Assembly: GCA_002352225.1 (NCBI GenBank)
Contig: DEIA01000065.1
Coordinates: forward strand, 829-32,332
Source of the DNA: Flammeovirgaceae bacterium UBA2786
Lineage (GTDB): Bacteria; Bacteroidota; Bacteroidia; Cytophagales; Cyclobacteriaceae
Length of the DNA: 31,504 nucleotides
Reading direction: 5' to 3'
Shown here: piece after piece, positions 1-8,055 of the stretch
Position numbering within the stretch: position 1 is the stretch's first letter
How the letters are laid out: each line of letters begins with the position of its first letter
The notes under the pieces: model-generated
Told to the model about the DNA's origin: nothing
Seen by the model: only the letters and a program-made list of their open reading frames with translations
The model's database searches: none
Program-made: the position numbers and the translations under genes

Positions 1-1255
1 CGGGGGCCACATTCATGGAAAGTTGCAGGCGCTTGTTAGCTGATTGCCCAAGTTTTAACTGCGCCAGGTTTTCTTTTTTGTACGATGTGAACATGGCCTG
101 GTGAGCAATCAGGGCAAACAAAGAAGGTACACCAATGGCCAACAAACCCGACTCTGCTTCAAGCACAACCATAAGCCCGAGGCCAACCAGCGCGGCACCT
201 CCGGTAGCAAACGAAATCATATTGCCTTGCGATTTGGTGAGGTGAATTCCTTTCACGGATTTCAGACCCAACATTGATCCTACAATTGTAGTTGCAGCAG
301 GCAAAAGAAAAACTCCCGGATTATCGTTTGCATTTAGGCTTTCAGCTACTAGTGCAAAACCAAAGCCTGCACTTACTATTGAAAGTGCGCTTATCGCGTC
401 TACATCGCCTTGGCTATAATCATATTTTTTAGCCACGTTATGACCAATCACCAAGCCCACCACTCCACCACCTAACAAGCCGGCACCAATAGCATGATTG
501 TCGCTGGTTTCGCTCGAGGCGATTATCATACCGGCAGTAAAGGGCCCCAGAAATCCATAGTGTCGCATCATTTCAATATGCCCTTCCGAAAAATTTTTAC
601 GCTTCTGTGTTTGAAAACCAATTTCACCCAACGCAATGCTACCGGCTGTTGAAAACAACAACGCAGTATTGCCTGAGTTATCAGAATCTCCCGCAAGGGC
701 TAAGCCTAAAAATGCACCGTTCACTAAACCCAATAACCTTCCCGAATTTCCTGCACGAATGGTATTGGCATTTATACCTTGATATTTTTTCTTGTTGATT
801 ACTGGCCCCAGTTGCCAAAGCCCGGCCGTAAGCGGAATAATGCCAACAGCTGCGGGGCCACTTGCTTCGGTGCCAACTACAATACTTATTCCGTAGTAAG
901 CACCATACACTCCATTTATTAACCGATCGCGGGTCCGCAATTCAAAATCTTTGGTGTTGGTTGAAGGTGCAGCCAGTTCAAAATCCCATTGTGTTTTTTG
1001 CTGCTGATATTTTCGTTTTTCTTCATCGGACAAACGCTCGTAATAACTCGCCAGGTATTTTTCGTAATCTTCTAAGTAGGCCAGTTCGGTTGCAGCGAGG
1101 GAATCACCTTTTAGTTTACGATCGGCAATTTTGCGATAGGTTTCTTTTTTGGTTTCCTGCCAGAAGCCGCGCGCAGTATAAAGGTCTTGTGCACTAAGTG
1201 TATGGTTACTTTGCAACAAGATTAAAACTAATGTTATAAACAGTAGTCGCGCCAT
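1..1255 (-). CDS. Exported glycine-rich multi-pass membrane protein, 3' end cut by window edge
   Basis: An open frame runs from an ATG at 1255 to the left edge without a stop, giving 418 codons; the C-terminus lies outside the window. It begins with a signal peptide (MARLLFITLVLILL, then a likely cut near SAQ). A charged, Glu/Lys/Tyr-rich helical stretch follows at about residues 25-90, and then a long series of glycine- and alanine-rich hydrophobic segments that look like repeated membrane helices or glycine-zipper elements. I do not recognise the family. The alternating pattern suggests a membrane-embedded or outer-membrane-associated protein, but no catalytic motif is visible. The next gene upstream, arginine decarboxylase, is on the same strand and ends 58 bases before this start, so the two could be co-transcribed. 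Confidence 0.75.
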   Translation of the reverse strand, partial: MARLLFITLVLILLQSNHTLSAQDLYTARGFWQETKKETYRKIADRKLKGDSLAATELAYLEDYEKYLASYYERLSDEEKRKYQQQKTQWDFELAAPSTNTKDFELRTRDRLINGVYGAYYGISIVVGTEASGPAAVGIIPLTAGLWQLGPVINKKKYQGINANTIRAGNSGRLLGLVNGAFLGLALAGDSDNSGNTALLFSTAGSIALGEIGFQTQKRKNFSEGHIEMMRHYGFLGPFTAGMIIASSETSDNHAIGAGLLGGGVVGLVIGHNVAKKYDYSQGDVDAISALSIVSAGFGFALVAESLNANDNPGVFLLPAATTIVGSMLGLKSVKGIHLTKSQGNMISFATGGAALVGLGLMVVLEAESGLLAIGVPSLFALIAHQAMFTSYKKENLAQLKLGQSANKRLQLSMNVAP

Positions 1256-1313
1256 CTGCTGTGCTAATTAGATGACTAAAATAGGAAAAAGGTTGTAAAC
1301 TGAATTGTGCTAT

Positions 1314-2714
1314 TTATTCGGGCGAGCCTTCGTAGCCTAAGAGTTTCATCATGCTGGTACTCGATTGTTCCTTTGCAAATAGTTCTGTGGTAATCTCACC
1401 ATCTTCATTTCTGTGGATAAGCACATGCTTGGGTGCCGGAATAAGACAGTGCTGAATACCCCCATAACCACCCAACGATTCCTGATAGGCCCCGGTATGG
1501 AAGAAACCAATGTACAGAGGTTCTTCATCGGTAATCATCGGTAAAAATACTTCACCCGTATGTGCTTCGGAGTTATAATAGTCGTGACTATCGCAGGTAA
1601 GTCCTCCTATGTTTACTTTATGGTAGGGGTCGTCCCACTTATTTACCGATAGCAAAATGTATTTCTGGTTCAATCCCCACACATCGGGCAGGTGCGTAAT
1701 AAACGAACCATCAATCATGTACCAAAGTTCTTTATCGTTTTGTAGTTTTTGATCTACCATTGAATATAAAACAGCTCCGCTTTCGCCAACGGTAAAACTT
1801 CCAAACTCGGTAAAGATGTTGGGTACTTCAACATTATTTTTTTCGCAAATCCATTTTATGTTTTCCACGATTTGTTCAATCATGTACTTGTAGTCGTATT
1901 GGAAGGTGAGCGAAGTTTTAATTGGAAAACCACCGCCAATGTCAATCGAGTCCAGCGTAGGGCAAATCTTTTTAAGTTCGCAATACTTAAAAATAAACCG
2001 GCTCAGCTCACTCCAGTAATAAGCGGTGTCTTTAATGCCTGTGTTGATAAAGAAGTGAAGCATTTTAAGAGAAGCTTTACTGCTGGGCTGAATCTTCTCT
2101 TTATAGAGAGGGATAATATCGCTATAGCGGATGCCGAGACGGGAAGTATAAAATTCAAATTTTGGTTCTTCATCGGCTGCTACCCGAATACCAACCTGAT
2201 AGGGGCGTGTTACATTACTTTCGTAGGTATCAATTTCACTCAGGTTATCCAGTATAGGAATACAATTGAATTCTTCGTTTAGTAACTCGGTAATGTATTG
2301 CCGGTATTGCGGCATTTTAAAACCGTTGCAGAGAATGAATGTCTCCTTCGAAATTTTACCGCGTTCGTATAAGGTGCGAACAATGGGAATATCAAATGCC
2401 GATGACGTTTCAATGTGTACATCATTTCTCAACGCTTCTTCCAATACAAAATCGTAATGCGATGATTTAGTACAATAGCAATAGGTGTATTTGCCGCTGT
2501 ATTTGAAACGTTCAATAGCGTTGTTGAATGTAGCCTGAGCAAACCGGATGTTTTCGCTAATGCGGGGCAGGTAGGTGATTTTGAGCGGTGTTCCGTATTG
2601 TTTGATGATGTCGGTTAATGGAACATCGTTAAATAGTAGTTCGTTATCGCGCACCTTGAATTCTTTTTGCGGAAACTCAAAGGTTTGCTCGATCAGCTCG
2701 CGGTAGCTCTTCAT
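1314..2714 (-). CDS. speA: Biosynthetic arginine decarboxylase, short Bacteroidota type (PLP fold III)
   Basis: The 466-residue protein belongs to the alanine-racemase-fold decarboxylases, which use PLP to convert L-arginine to agmatine and CO2. Visible landmarks are the PLP lysine in YCTKSS (K83), the glycine-rich DIGGGFP phosphate-binding segment, TEFGSFTVGESG in the C-terminal half of the barrel, and TCDSHD, which matches the active-site Cys-Asp region of this superfamily. At 466 residues it is much shorter than the roughly 650-residue E. coli SpeA and lacks its long inserts, as is usual in Bacteroidota. The divergent neighbour is an arginase/agmatinase-family gene, which fits arginine-to-polyamine metabolism. 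Diaminopimelate or another amino-acid decarboxylase is a less likely alternative. Substrate specificity is inferred from family resemblance. Confidence 0.88.
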   Translation of the reverse strand: MKSYRELIEQTFEFPQKEFKVRDNELLFNDVPLTDIIKQYGTPLKITYLPRISENIRFAQATFNNAIERFKYSGKYTYCYCTKSSHYDFVLEEALRNDVHIETSSAFDIPIVRTLYERGKISKETFILCNGFKMPQYRQYITELLNEEFNCIPILDNLSEIDTYESNVTRPYQVGIRVAADEEPKFEFYTSRLGIRYSDIIPLYKEKIQPSSKASLKMLHFFINTGIKDTAYYWSELSRFIFKYCELKKICPTLDSIDIGGGFPIKTSLTFQYDYKYMIEQIVENIKWICEKNNVEVPNIFTEFGSFTVGESGAVLYSMVDQKLQNDKELWYMIDGSFITHLPDVWGLNQKYILLSVNKWDDPYHKVNIGGLTCDSHDYYNSEAHTGEVFLPMITDEEPLYIGFFHTGAYQESLGGYGGIQHCLIPAPKHVLIHRNEDGEITTELFAKEQSSTSMMKLLGYEGSPE

Positions 2715-2832
2715 TAATCAAATTAAAGTTATTGGTTGCGTGTTGCCTGTGGCTGGTTGTAGGGTTGTAAGCAGGAGCCAACAACCAGGAACTAACAACA
2801 TAACAACCAAATTAAGAGGTGCAATAATGAGA

Positions 2833-2840
2833 TAAATTTG
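2833..2840 (+). promoter_or_regulatory. Candidate -7 box (TAAATTTG) for the leader and arginase transcript
   Basis: TAAATTTG matches the Bacteroidota -7 consensus TAnnTTTG. It would place transcription start near 2846-2848, about 20 bases before a small ORF at 2868. No clear TTG lies at the -33 position, only TTA at 2812-2814, so the call is tentative. Confidence 0.35.
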
Positions 2841-2867
2841 CCATCTTTGCAACAGATCAAAAACCAT

Positions 2868-2939
2868 ATGATTAATCACATTTCCCGCATGATCTTTAAC
2901 CCCGTCCCCGCGGGCTTTCATGCATTGCCCGACTTCTAA
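2868..2939 (+). CDS. Possible 23-residue leader peptide upstream of the arginase-family gene
   Basis: This ATG-to-TAA frame encodes 23 residues, starting MINHISRM and ending in a proline-containing tail (NPVPAGF, then HALPDF). It starts about 20 bases after the predicted transcription start. It stops 13 bases before a small GC hairpin with a T-run, and 71 bases before the GTG of the arginase-family gene. Its single arginine codon (CGC, 2886-2888) sits inside a segment, 2885-2890, that can pair with 2949-2954. That arrangement is what a translated attenuator leader would look like, compare speFL ahead of E. coli speF. No homologue is known to me and chance ORFs of this size are common, so confidence is limited. 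Confidence 0.35.
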   Translation: MINHISRMIFNPVPAGFHALPDF

Positions 2940-2972
2940 GGGCAGGAAATGCGGCCTTTTGGCCATTTTTTT
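2885..2972 (+). promoter_or_regulatory. Candidate attenuator: three-way-junction-like leader overlapping a short terminator
   Basis: Three perfect complementary pairs can be read directly. CCGCAT (2885-2890) pairs with ATGCGG (2949-2954). CCCG (2901-2904) pairs with CGGG (2911-2914). TGCCC (2926-2930) pairs with GGGCA (2940-2944). Together they make a closed three-way junction. The 3' strand of the outer helix shares bases 2953-2954 with the 5' arm of the GGCC-TTTT-GGCC hairpin at 2953-2964, so the two structures exclude each other, as in riboswitch or leader-peptide attenuators. Pairing is seen in the sequence; regulation is inference. It does not match any riboswitch class I know. Confidence 0.35.
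2953..2972 (+). terminator. Short intrinsic terminator-like hairpin in the arginase leader
   Basis: GGCC, loop TTTT, GGCC, then A and seven T residues. The stem is only 4 bp but all G-C. It lies 38 bases before the GTG of the arginase-family gene, so it could act as an attenuator rather than as an end-of-gene terminator. Confidence 0.4.
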
Positions 2973-3010
2973 ACGATTAGTCAATTCTTAATAATTAATT
3001 CTTAGTTCCT

Positions 3011-3973
3011 GTGAAAGAGATAAAGATCATCGAAGTGAAGTCCGAAATCGGTGCCGGTACGCGCGGAGCCAGTCTGGGTGTAGAAGCGATGAAAATAGCC
3101 AGCCTCGATTTGAAATCGGATATGTTTCGCAAATTTGATTCCGTTGAAGTAGAGAATGTAAACGAGTTGTTGTTTGATGGTGCCGAGCATTCGTACGCTA
3201 AATTTATTGATGGCGTGTTGATAATGGAAGAACGCGTGTGCCTGGAAGTGTACGAACAAATTTTTGATGATTACTTTCCGCTAATCATGGCGGGCGATCA
3301 CTCTACAGCATACGGAACCATTGCCGGTATAAAAAAAGCATATCCTAAAAAACGCCTCGGTGTTATTTGGATTGATGCCCATGCCGATATTCATACCCCA
3401 TTTACTACACCTTCCGGAAACATGCATGGAATGCCTTTATCAATGGCGTGTGGATTGGATAACCTGGAGTGTAAAGTAAATGACCCACGTGGCGAAACAC
3501 TTGATTATTGGGAACAGATTAAGAATGTGGGCATGCCTGGTCCAAAAATTTTGCCCGAAGATTTAGTATACATTGCCGTGCGCGATCTTGAAAAACCCGA
3601 GAATTATCTGATCAATAAATACAACATCAATTTTATTGAAGTAGAGGAAGTAAAAAAAATGGGCGCGGCTACCAGTGCACAAAGAGCGTTAGAAATGTTA
3701 GAGCATTGCGATCTTATCTATGTATCGTTTGATGTAGATAGTATCGACAGCCGGTTTTCTACCGGAACCGGTACACCCGTACCCAATGGGTTAACGGTAG
3801 AAGAGGCCAAAATCTTAAATGCCGAACTGTGTAAAGATGCAAAAGTATGTGCCTGGGAAATTGTAGAGGTAAACCCAACACTCGACACCGAAAACAGAAT
3901 GGCCGAAAGTGCATTTGAAATTATGGAAGCTTCTGCCAACTCAATTATGAGCAGGCCGGTTATTGCAGAATAA
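3011..3973 (+). CDS. Arginase/agmatinase-family ureohydrolase
   Basis: This 320-residue protein is a binuclear manganese ureohydrolase that would release urea from arginine (giving ornithine) or from agmatine (giving putrescine). Metal ligands are all present: H97 in AGDHS, D122/H124/D126 in DAHAD, and D241/D243 in SFDVDS. H139 and E286 (VEVNPTLD) match the arginase active-site His and substrate-binding Glu. The TPSGNMHG segment is arginase-like and keeps the Ser and Asn that hold the substrate carboxylate, but the arginase Asn that helps bind the alpha-amino group is His here (H128, DIHTP). The sequence therefore leans to arginase without settling the substrate. The start is GTG; stops close the frame shortly upstream and no ATG fits. 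It is divergent from arginine decarboxylase. Confidence 0.88.
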   Translation: MKEIKIIEVKSEIGAGTRGASLGVEAMKIASLDLKSDMFRKFDSVEVENVNELLFDGAEHSYAKFIDGVLIMEERVCLEVYEQIFDDYFPLIMAGDHSTAYGTIAGIKKAYPKKRLGVIWIDAHADIHTPFTTPSGNMHGMPLSMACGLDNLECKVNDPRGETLDYWEQIKNVGMPGPKILPEDLVYIAVRDLEKPENYLINKYNINFIEVEEVKKMGAATSAQRALEMLEHCDLIYVSFDVDSIDSRFSTGTGTPVPNGLTVEEAKILNAELCKDAKVCAWEIVEVNPTLDTENRMAESAFEIMEASANSIMSRPVIAE

Positions 3974-3985
3974 ATTTTAAGACTT

Positions 3986-4615
3986 TTATTTTTTCGCTGC
4001 CAATTTTGTTAACGCCTTAATCGTACTCATCAGGTTGCTTCGTATTACCGGATCGGTAAACATGCGCGGTATATGACTGGGCATGGATAAAATACGATAC
4101 GTTACCTTTACCTGATTGGGGGTAATTTGCTCAAGTGTCCAACTGCCGGCCAGCTCCATTCGAGTTACTCCATCTTTTACCGGCCCTAGCTTGGGGTTAA
4201 CAACAGATTGAAACGTAATGAAGAGTTCTTTGTCTGCTACCCGTTCTTGCAGATCGTATTGCAGAAAATGATCCTGATCACTTACCGGCCAGGGAATATC
4301 ATGGTAAGAATATTCTAACCAGTAAGTGGTGTCGGGTTGTGGATACACCTTGAACTCGGTTACATGTTTTTGCCAGATTTTAATTTTTGATTCGTCTTTC
4401 AATAAAGACAGAATGGTATACATGGAGGCATTGATCAGAAACTCACCCTTTACTTCGCGTGCTTTTACAGCTGGTACCTTTCCGGGAAAGGTAATCCAGC
4501 GTTCGTGTACAAAAATGGGCGAGTCTTGTTTTACCAGTACAAATTTTTCTGTATCCTGGCTTTGTGCCAACCCAACCGAAATTATACTTATTAAAAACGC
4601 AGTAAAAAACTTCAT
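3986..4615 (-). CDS. Exported START/SRPBCC-like lipid-binding-fold protein
   Basis: From the ATG at 4615 this is a 209-residue protein with a clear signal peptide (MKFFTAFLISIISVGLAQS) and one domain resembling START/SRPBCC proteins: alternating beta strands, WLEYSYHDIPWPVSDQDH, and a C-terminal amphipathic helix (LMSTIKALTKLAAKK). Such domains bind hydrophobic ligands in a helix-grip cavity; the ligand is unknown. A GTG at 4636 would add seven residues, but the ATG gives a normal signal peptide and has AGAGAG about ten bases upstream, so I chose it. The gene converges with the arginase-family gene, the stops being 12 bases apart. A possible 47-residue gene lies just upstream on the same strand. 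Confidence 0.75.
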   Translation of the reverse strand: MKFFTAFLISIISVGLAQSQDTEKFVLVKQDSPIFVHERWITFPGKVPAVKAREVKGEFLINASMYTILSLLKDESKIKIWQKHVTEFKVYPQPDTTYWLEYSYHDIPWPVSDQDHFLQYDLQERVADKELFITFQSVVNPKLGPVKDGVTRMELAGSWTLEQITPNQVKVTYRILSMPSHIPRMFTDPVIRSNLMSTIKALTKLAAKK

Positions 4616-4686
4616 TCGCTTTATTCTCTCTGGCACTAAAATAGAATTTAAACTTAAGACAACAGCATTACCCGTTACCCTTACCG

Positions 4687-4830
4687 TTAGTTGATTTTAG
4701 TAAACGGTACATGAATGGCTCGCCCTGTACTCCCTAACAATAGCGTAACCTTACCTTTTTTATTACGCTTACATTCATATAAATCGCCATCTTCTGAAAA
4801 AAAACCATCTTTAACAGCGTTATCTTTCAT
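4687..4830 (-). CDS. Small hypothetical protein, 47 residues
   Basis: An uninterrupted frame on the minus strand runs from ATG at 4830 to TAA at 4687. It is charged and soluble-looking (starts MKDNAVKDGFF, contains YECKRNKKGKVTLLLG, ends FTKIN), with no membrane segment or signal peptide. It lies 71 bases upstream of the START-like gene on the same strand and otherwise fills an empty interval, which supports a real gene. I do not recognise it. The reverse strand over the same bases has several stops. It could still be a chance ORF. Confidence 0.45.
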   Translation of the reverse strand: MKDNAVKDGFFSEDGDLYECKRNKKGKVTLLLGSTGRAIHVPFTKIN

Positions 4831-5011
4831 GGTTGAAATATAGGAATAGAAAGAGTAAAAGCGGGGCCGGTAGCAGAACAGAAAGAAGAAAATGGGAACG
4901 GGTTACGCATTCATACCTACTCCTTTCCTCTCATCAAAATTTGCTTTTTTTACTGCCCCGTAAACATGCTCTTTGCGTGTTGCGGATGCAACAGAACCTA
5001 ACTCTTTTACT

Positions 5012-7828
5012 ATGTTAAGAAAAATTTTGTTTCTGGCCCTTGTGCTTACTTTCCGGTTAAGCCAGGCCCAAACCATTTCTACTCCCAAAGAACACTTTGG
5101 TTTTGAGATTGGCGATAACTATATGTTAGCCACCTATACCCAAACAGAGGCTTACTTCAAAAAATTAGCGGCCGCTTCTAACCGCGTTAAACTTACCAGT
5201 ATTGGTGTTACAGAAGAAGGTCGCCAGCAATATATGCTGATTGTTACCTCGCCCGAAAACCATCAGAAGCTCGATCGCTACAAAGAAATTTCTGTAAAGA
5301 TGGCGCGTGCCGAAGGAATTACAGACGAACAAGCCAAAGCAATGGCTGCCGAAGGTAAAGCCATAGTTTGGATTGATGGCGGACTTCATGCTACAGAGGT
5401 AGTAGGCACACACCAGCTCATTGAAATAATTTACAAGATAGTGAGCGGCAACGACCCGGAAACTCTTCGCATTCTCGATAAAGTAGTAATTCTGTTTGTG
5501 CATGCAAACCCCGATGGGCAAGAGTTGGTAAGCAATTGGTATATGCGCAATCCCACACCAGAAAAAAGATCAACACAATACCTGCCACGCATGTATCAAA
5601 AATATATTGGTCATGATAACAACCGCGACTTCTTTATTCAAAACATGAAAGAGACCCAGAATATGGGGCGCCAATTATTTGTGGAGTGGATTCCACAAAT
5701 CATGTATAACCATCATCAGTCTGGCCCAGCCGGCTCTGTATTAGCTGGCCCACCTTACCGCGATCCATTCAACTATGTGTTCGATCCGCTAATGGTTACC
5801 GGTATTGATGCCGTAGGAGCATCGATGGTTAACCGGTTAAATGCAGAAAACAAACCTGGTTACACACGCTTGGGCGGATCGGTATTTTCTACGTGGTATA
5901 ATGGTGGCTTGCGTACCACCACGCACTTTCATAATATGATTGGTTTACTTACCGAAATTGTAGGCGGTCCTAATCCAAGCGATATTCCGGTAGTGCCCAC
6001 CCGGTTAATTCCAAATAACAATACACCCTTTCCGGTTACACCTCAGAAATGGTATTTCAAAAATGCTATCGATTACTCAATGTCGTTGAACTATGCCGTG
6101 CTTGATTATGCCGCGCGGCACAGCGACCAACTACTTTACAATATTTACAAGATGGGTAAAAATTCTATTGACAGAGGAAGTGCAGATTATTGGACACCTT
6201 ATCCTGCCAAGGTAGAAGCGATAACCACGGCTTACAGAAATCGCCCAAAGAAAACTGCCGATGGCCCAGGCGATCCGTTTGGATTAACAGCGCCCCCCAT
6301 TCCGCTAAAGTATTATGACAGCATTTTTAAAACACCGGCTCAGCGCGATGCCCGTGGTTATATTATACCGTCCAATCAAGCCGATTTTCCTACCGCTGTA
6401 AAATTTGTGAATGCGTTAATCCGTACTGGTATTCGCGTAGAGAAAGCAAAAACTGATTTTACTGTAAACAATAAAAAGTATCCGGCCGGATCTTACATTG
6501 TTAAAAACAATCAGGCCTTTCGTCCGCATGTAGTAGATATGTTTGAACCACAAGATCATCCCAATGATTTTCAATATCCCGGTGGCCCGCCCGTGCGTCC
6601 GTATGATGCTGCCGGCTGGACACTTGCCTACCAGATGGGTGTTCAGTTCGATCGTTTCCTCGAAGATTTTAACGGACCGTTTGAACAAGTGCCTTATGGT
6701 GAATTGCAAAGCCCGGTTGCGAAGTTAGATGGCCTTACTTCATCGGGGGGTTATGTTTTAAATGCAAAAGCTAACAATGCCTTTATAGCCGTAAACGATT
6801 TGTTGAAAGCAGGTGTAACCGTTTATCGGTTGCCCGAAGGTGTAAAGGGTAATGATAAGGTGTCTGCGGGTAGTTTCTATATACCAGCCGGTAGCAAAGC
6901 CAAACAGGTATTGGAGAAAAGTGGAAAAGAATTGGGTCTGGTTGTAACCGGTGTTGCTAAAGTGCCGGGAGCAATGGCAAAAGTTACCGCACCTCGTATT
7001 GCCTTGTGGGATACATACGGTGGCTCTATGCCTTCGGGTTGGGTACGCTGGCTGATGGAGCAATATCATTTCGATGCCGATATTATTTATGCGAAAGATA
7101 TTGATGCAGGAGATCTGAAGAAGAAATATGATGTGATTATTTTTGTAACGCGTGCCATTCCGGCAGCGCCACGGGCTGGTGCCGATAACGATCCGTTTGC
7201 GGCTTTTATGCGCAACCAACGCGGGCCAAAAGAAGAGGATATCCCTGCAGAATATCATAAGACGATGGGTAGCATCACATCGGATAAATCGGTTCCACAA
7301 CTTAAAAAGTTTTTGGAAGAAGGAGGAAGAATAGTAACGATAGGAACCAGTGCTAACCTTGCTTACCATTTAGGGGTGCCGGTAAAAAATGCGTTAACCG
7401 AAATCGGCAGCAACGGACAAGAACGAAATATCCCCAGCGACAAATACTATGTACCCGGAAGTGTGCTGCGCGTAAAATTAGATTCTACACAAAGTGCAAC
7501 ATGGGGAATGAGCAACACAGCGGATGTATATTTTGATAATAGCCCTGTGTTTAACCTGGCGCCCGAAGCGGTGGCACAAGGCAAGGTTAAACCATTAATG
7601 TGGTTTGGAGATGAGAATCCGTTACGCAGTGGCTGGGTGTGGGGGGCCAATTACCTGAAAGGTGGGGTGGTAGCATTTGAAGCACCTGTTGGTAAGGGTA
7701 AGTTGTATTCCTTTACTCCTGAAATTACGTTCCGTGCACAGGCACAAGGCACCTTTAAACTGTTGTTTAACGAATTGGTTACCACAGAAGAAGTACCCAT
7801 GAATGTAAAACTTGACAAGAAGAAGTAA
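5012..7828 (+). CDS. Secreted M14 family zinc carboxypeptidase with C-terminal amidotransferase-like domain
   Basis: From the ATG at 5012 the protein has 938 residues and a good signal peptide (MLRKILFLALVLTF, then SQAQ). An upstream ATG at 4973 would place 13 polar residues before the signal and is less likely. The catalytic domain, about residues 40-360, has the M14 zinc motif HATE (H126, E129), the third ligand in NHHQ (H234/H235), the substrate-binding NNRDF segment and the catalytic Glu in GLLTEIVGG (E315). At about residues 660-850 there is a Rossmann-like domain (RIALWDTYGG, YDVIIFVTRA, EEGGRIVTIG) resembling class I glutamine amidotransferases, with no nucleophilic cysteine visible. 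It is likely a periplasmic or extracellular peptidase; the substrate is unknown. It is followed by a strong terminator. Confidence 0.88.
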   Translation: MLRKILFLALVLTFRLSQAQTISTPKEHFGFEIGDNYMLATYTQTEAYFKKLAAASNRVKLTSIGVTEEGRQQYMLIVTSPENHQKLDRYKEISVKMARAEGITDEQAKAMAAEGKAIVWIDGGLHATEVVGTHQLIEIIYKIVSGNDPETLRILDKVVILFVHANPDGQELVSNWYMRNPTPEKRSTQYLPRMYQKYIGHDNNRDFFIQNMKETQNMGRQLFVEWIPQIMYNHHQSGPAGSVLAGPPYRDPFNYVFDPLMVTGIDAVGASMVNRLNAENKPGYTRLGGSVFSTWYNGGLRTTTHFHNMIGLLTEIVGGPNPSDIPVVPTRLIPNNNTPFPVTPQKWYFKNAIDYSMSLNYAVLDYAARHSDQLLYNIYKMGKNSIDRGSADYWTPYPAKVEAITTAYRNRPKKTADGPGDPFGLTAPPIPLKYYDSIFKTPAQRDARGYIIPSNQADFPTAVKFVNALIRTGIRVEKAKTDFTVNNKKYPAGSYIVKNNQAFRPHVVDMFEPQDHPNDFQYPGGPPVRPYDAAGWTLAYQMGVQFDRFLEDFNGPFEQVPYGELQSPVAKLDGLTSSGGYVLNAKANNAFIAVNDLLKAGVTVYRLPEGVKGNDKVSAGSFYIPAGSKAKQVLEKSGKELGLVVTGVAKVPGAMAKVTAPRIALWDTYGGSMPSGWVRWLMEQYHFDADIIYAKDIDAGDLKKKYDVIIFVTRAIPAAPRAGADNDPFAAFMRNQRGPKEEDIPAEYHKTMGSITSDKSVPQLKKFLEEGGRIVTIGTSANLAYHLGVPVKNALTEIGSNGQERNIPSDKYYVPGSVLRVKLDSTQSATWGMSNTADVYFDNSPVFNLAPEAVAQGKVKPLMWFGDENPLRSGWVWGANYLKGGVVAFEAPVGKGKLYSFTPEITFRAQAQGTFKLLFNELVTTEEVPMNVKLDKKK

Positions 7829-7853
7829 TTCAGCAAAGATGTTTAACTACAAG

Positions 7854-7882
7854 AATCCCGGGTAATGTGCCCGGGATTTTTT
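7854..7882 (+). terminator. Intrinsic terminator after the M14 peptidase gene
   Basis: A perfect 9-bp stem AATCCCGGG / CCCGGGATT with a 7-base loop (TAATGTG) is followed by a T-run. It lies 25 bases after the stop codon at 7828. Confidence 0.9.
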
Positions 7883-8055
7883 GTTACATGAACAGATGAA
7901 TGAATTTTATAAGTACCCTTTATTTTCCTGAAGAGATTCGTATAACGCTGTAGTAACCGATGTACAAAACAGATTTTTGCCGCTCAAACCCCTTGAAGTG
8001 GAATTCAGCAGATTCATTTTTACCTTTAATGTTCAATATCGATAAATCAATATCC

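Noticed and set aside
607..1197. Plus-strand frames at 607-798 and 862-1197
   Set aside because: They lie antisense to a continuous minus-strand membrane protein with a signal peptide, and their own composition is not protein-like.
2885..2972. Known guanidine, SAM or TPP riboswitch in the arginase leader
   Set aside because: The conserved cores of these classes, such as ACGR loops for the guanidine types, are not present in the right arrangement. Only generic pairing can be supported.
2718..2984. Minus-strand 88-residue frame between arginine decarboxylase and the arginase gene
   Set aside because: It runs through the repeat-rich segment and is the antisense of the leader and hairpins. Its C-terminal half is low-complexity, and it resembles no family.
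4833..5088. Small frames at 4833-5018 (+) and 4903-5088 (-)
   Set aside because: They overlap the start region and signal peptide of the M14 gene and show no protein-like pattern.
6758..7369. 203-residue minus-strand frame inside the M14 gene
   Set aside because: It is antisense to a well-supported coding region and rich in Arg, Tyr and Cys, as expected for shadow frames.
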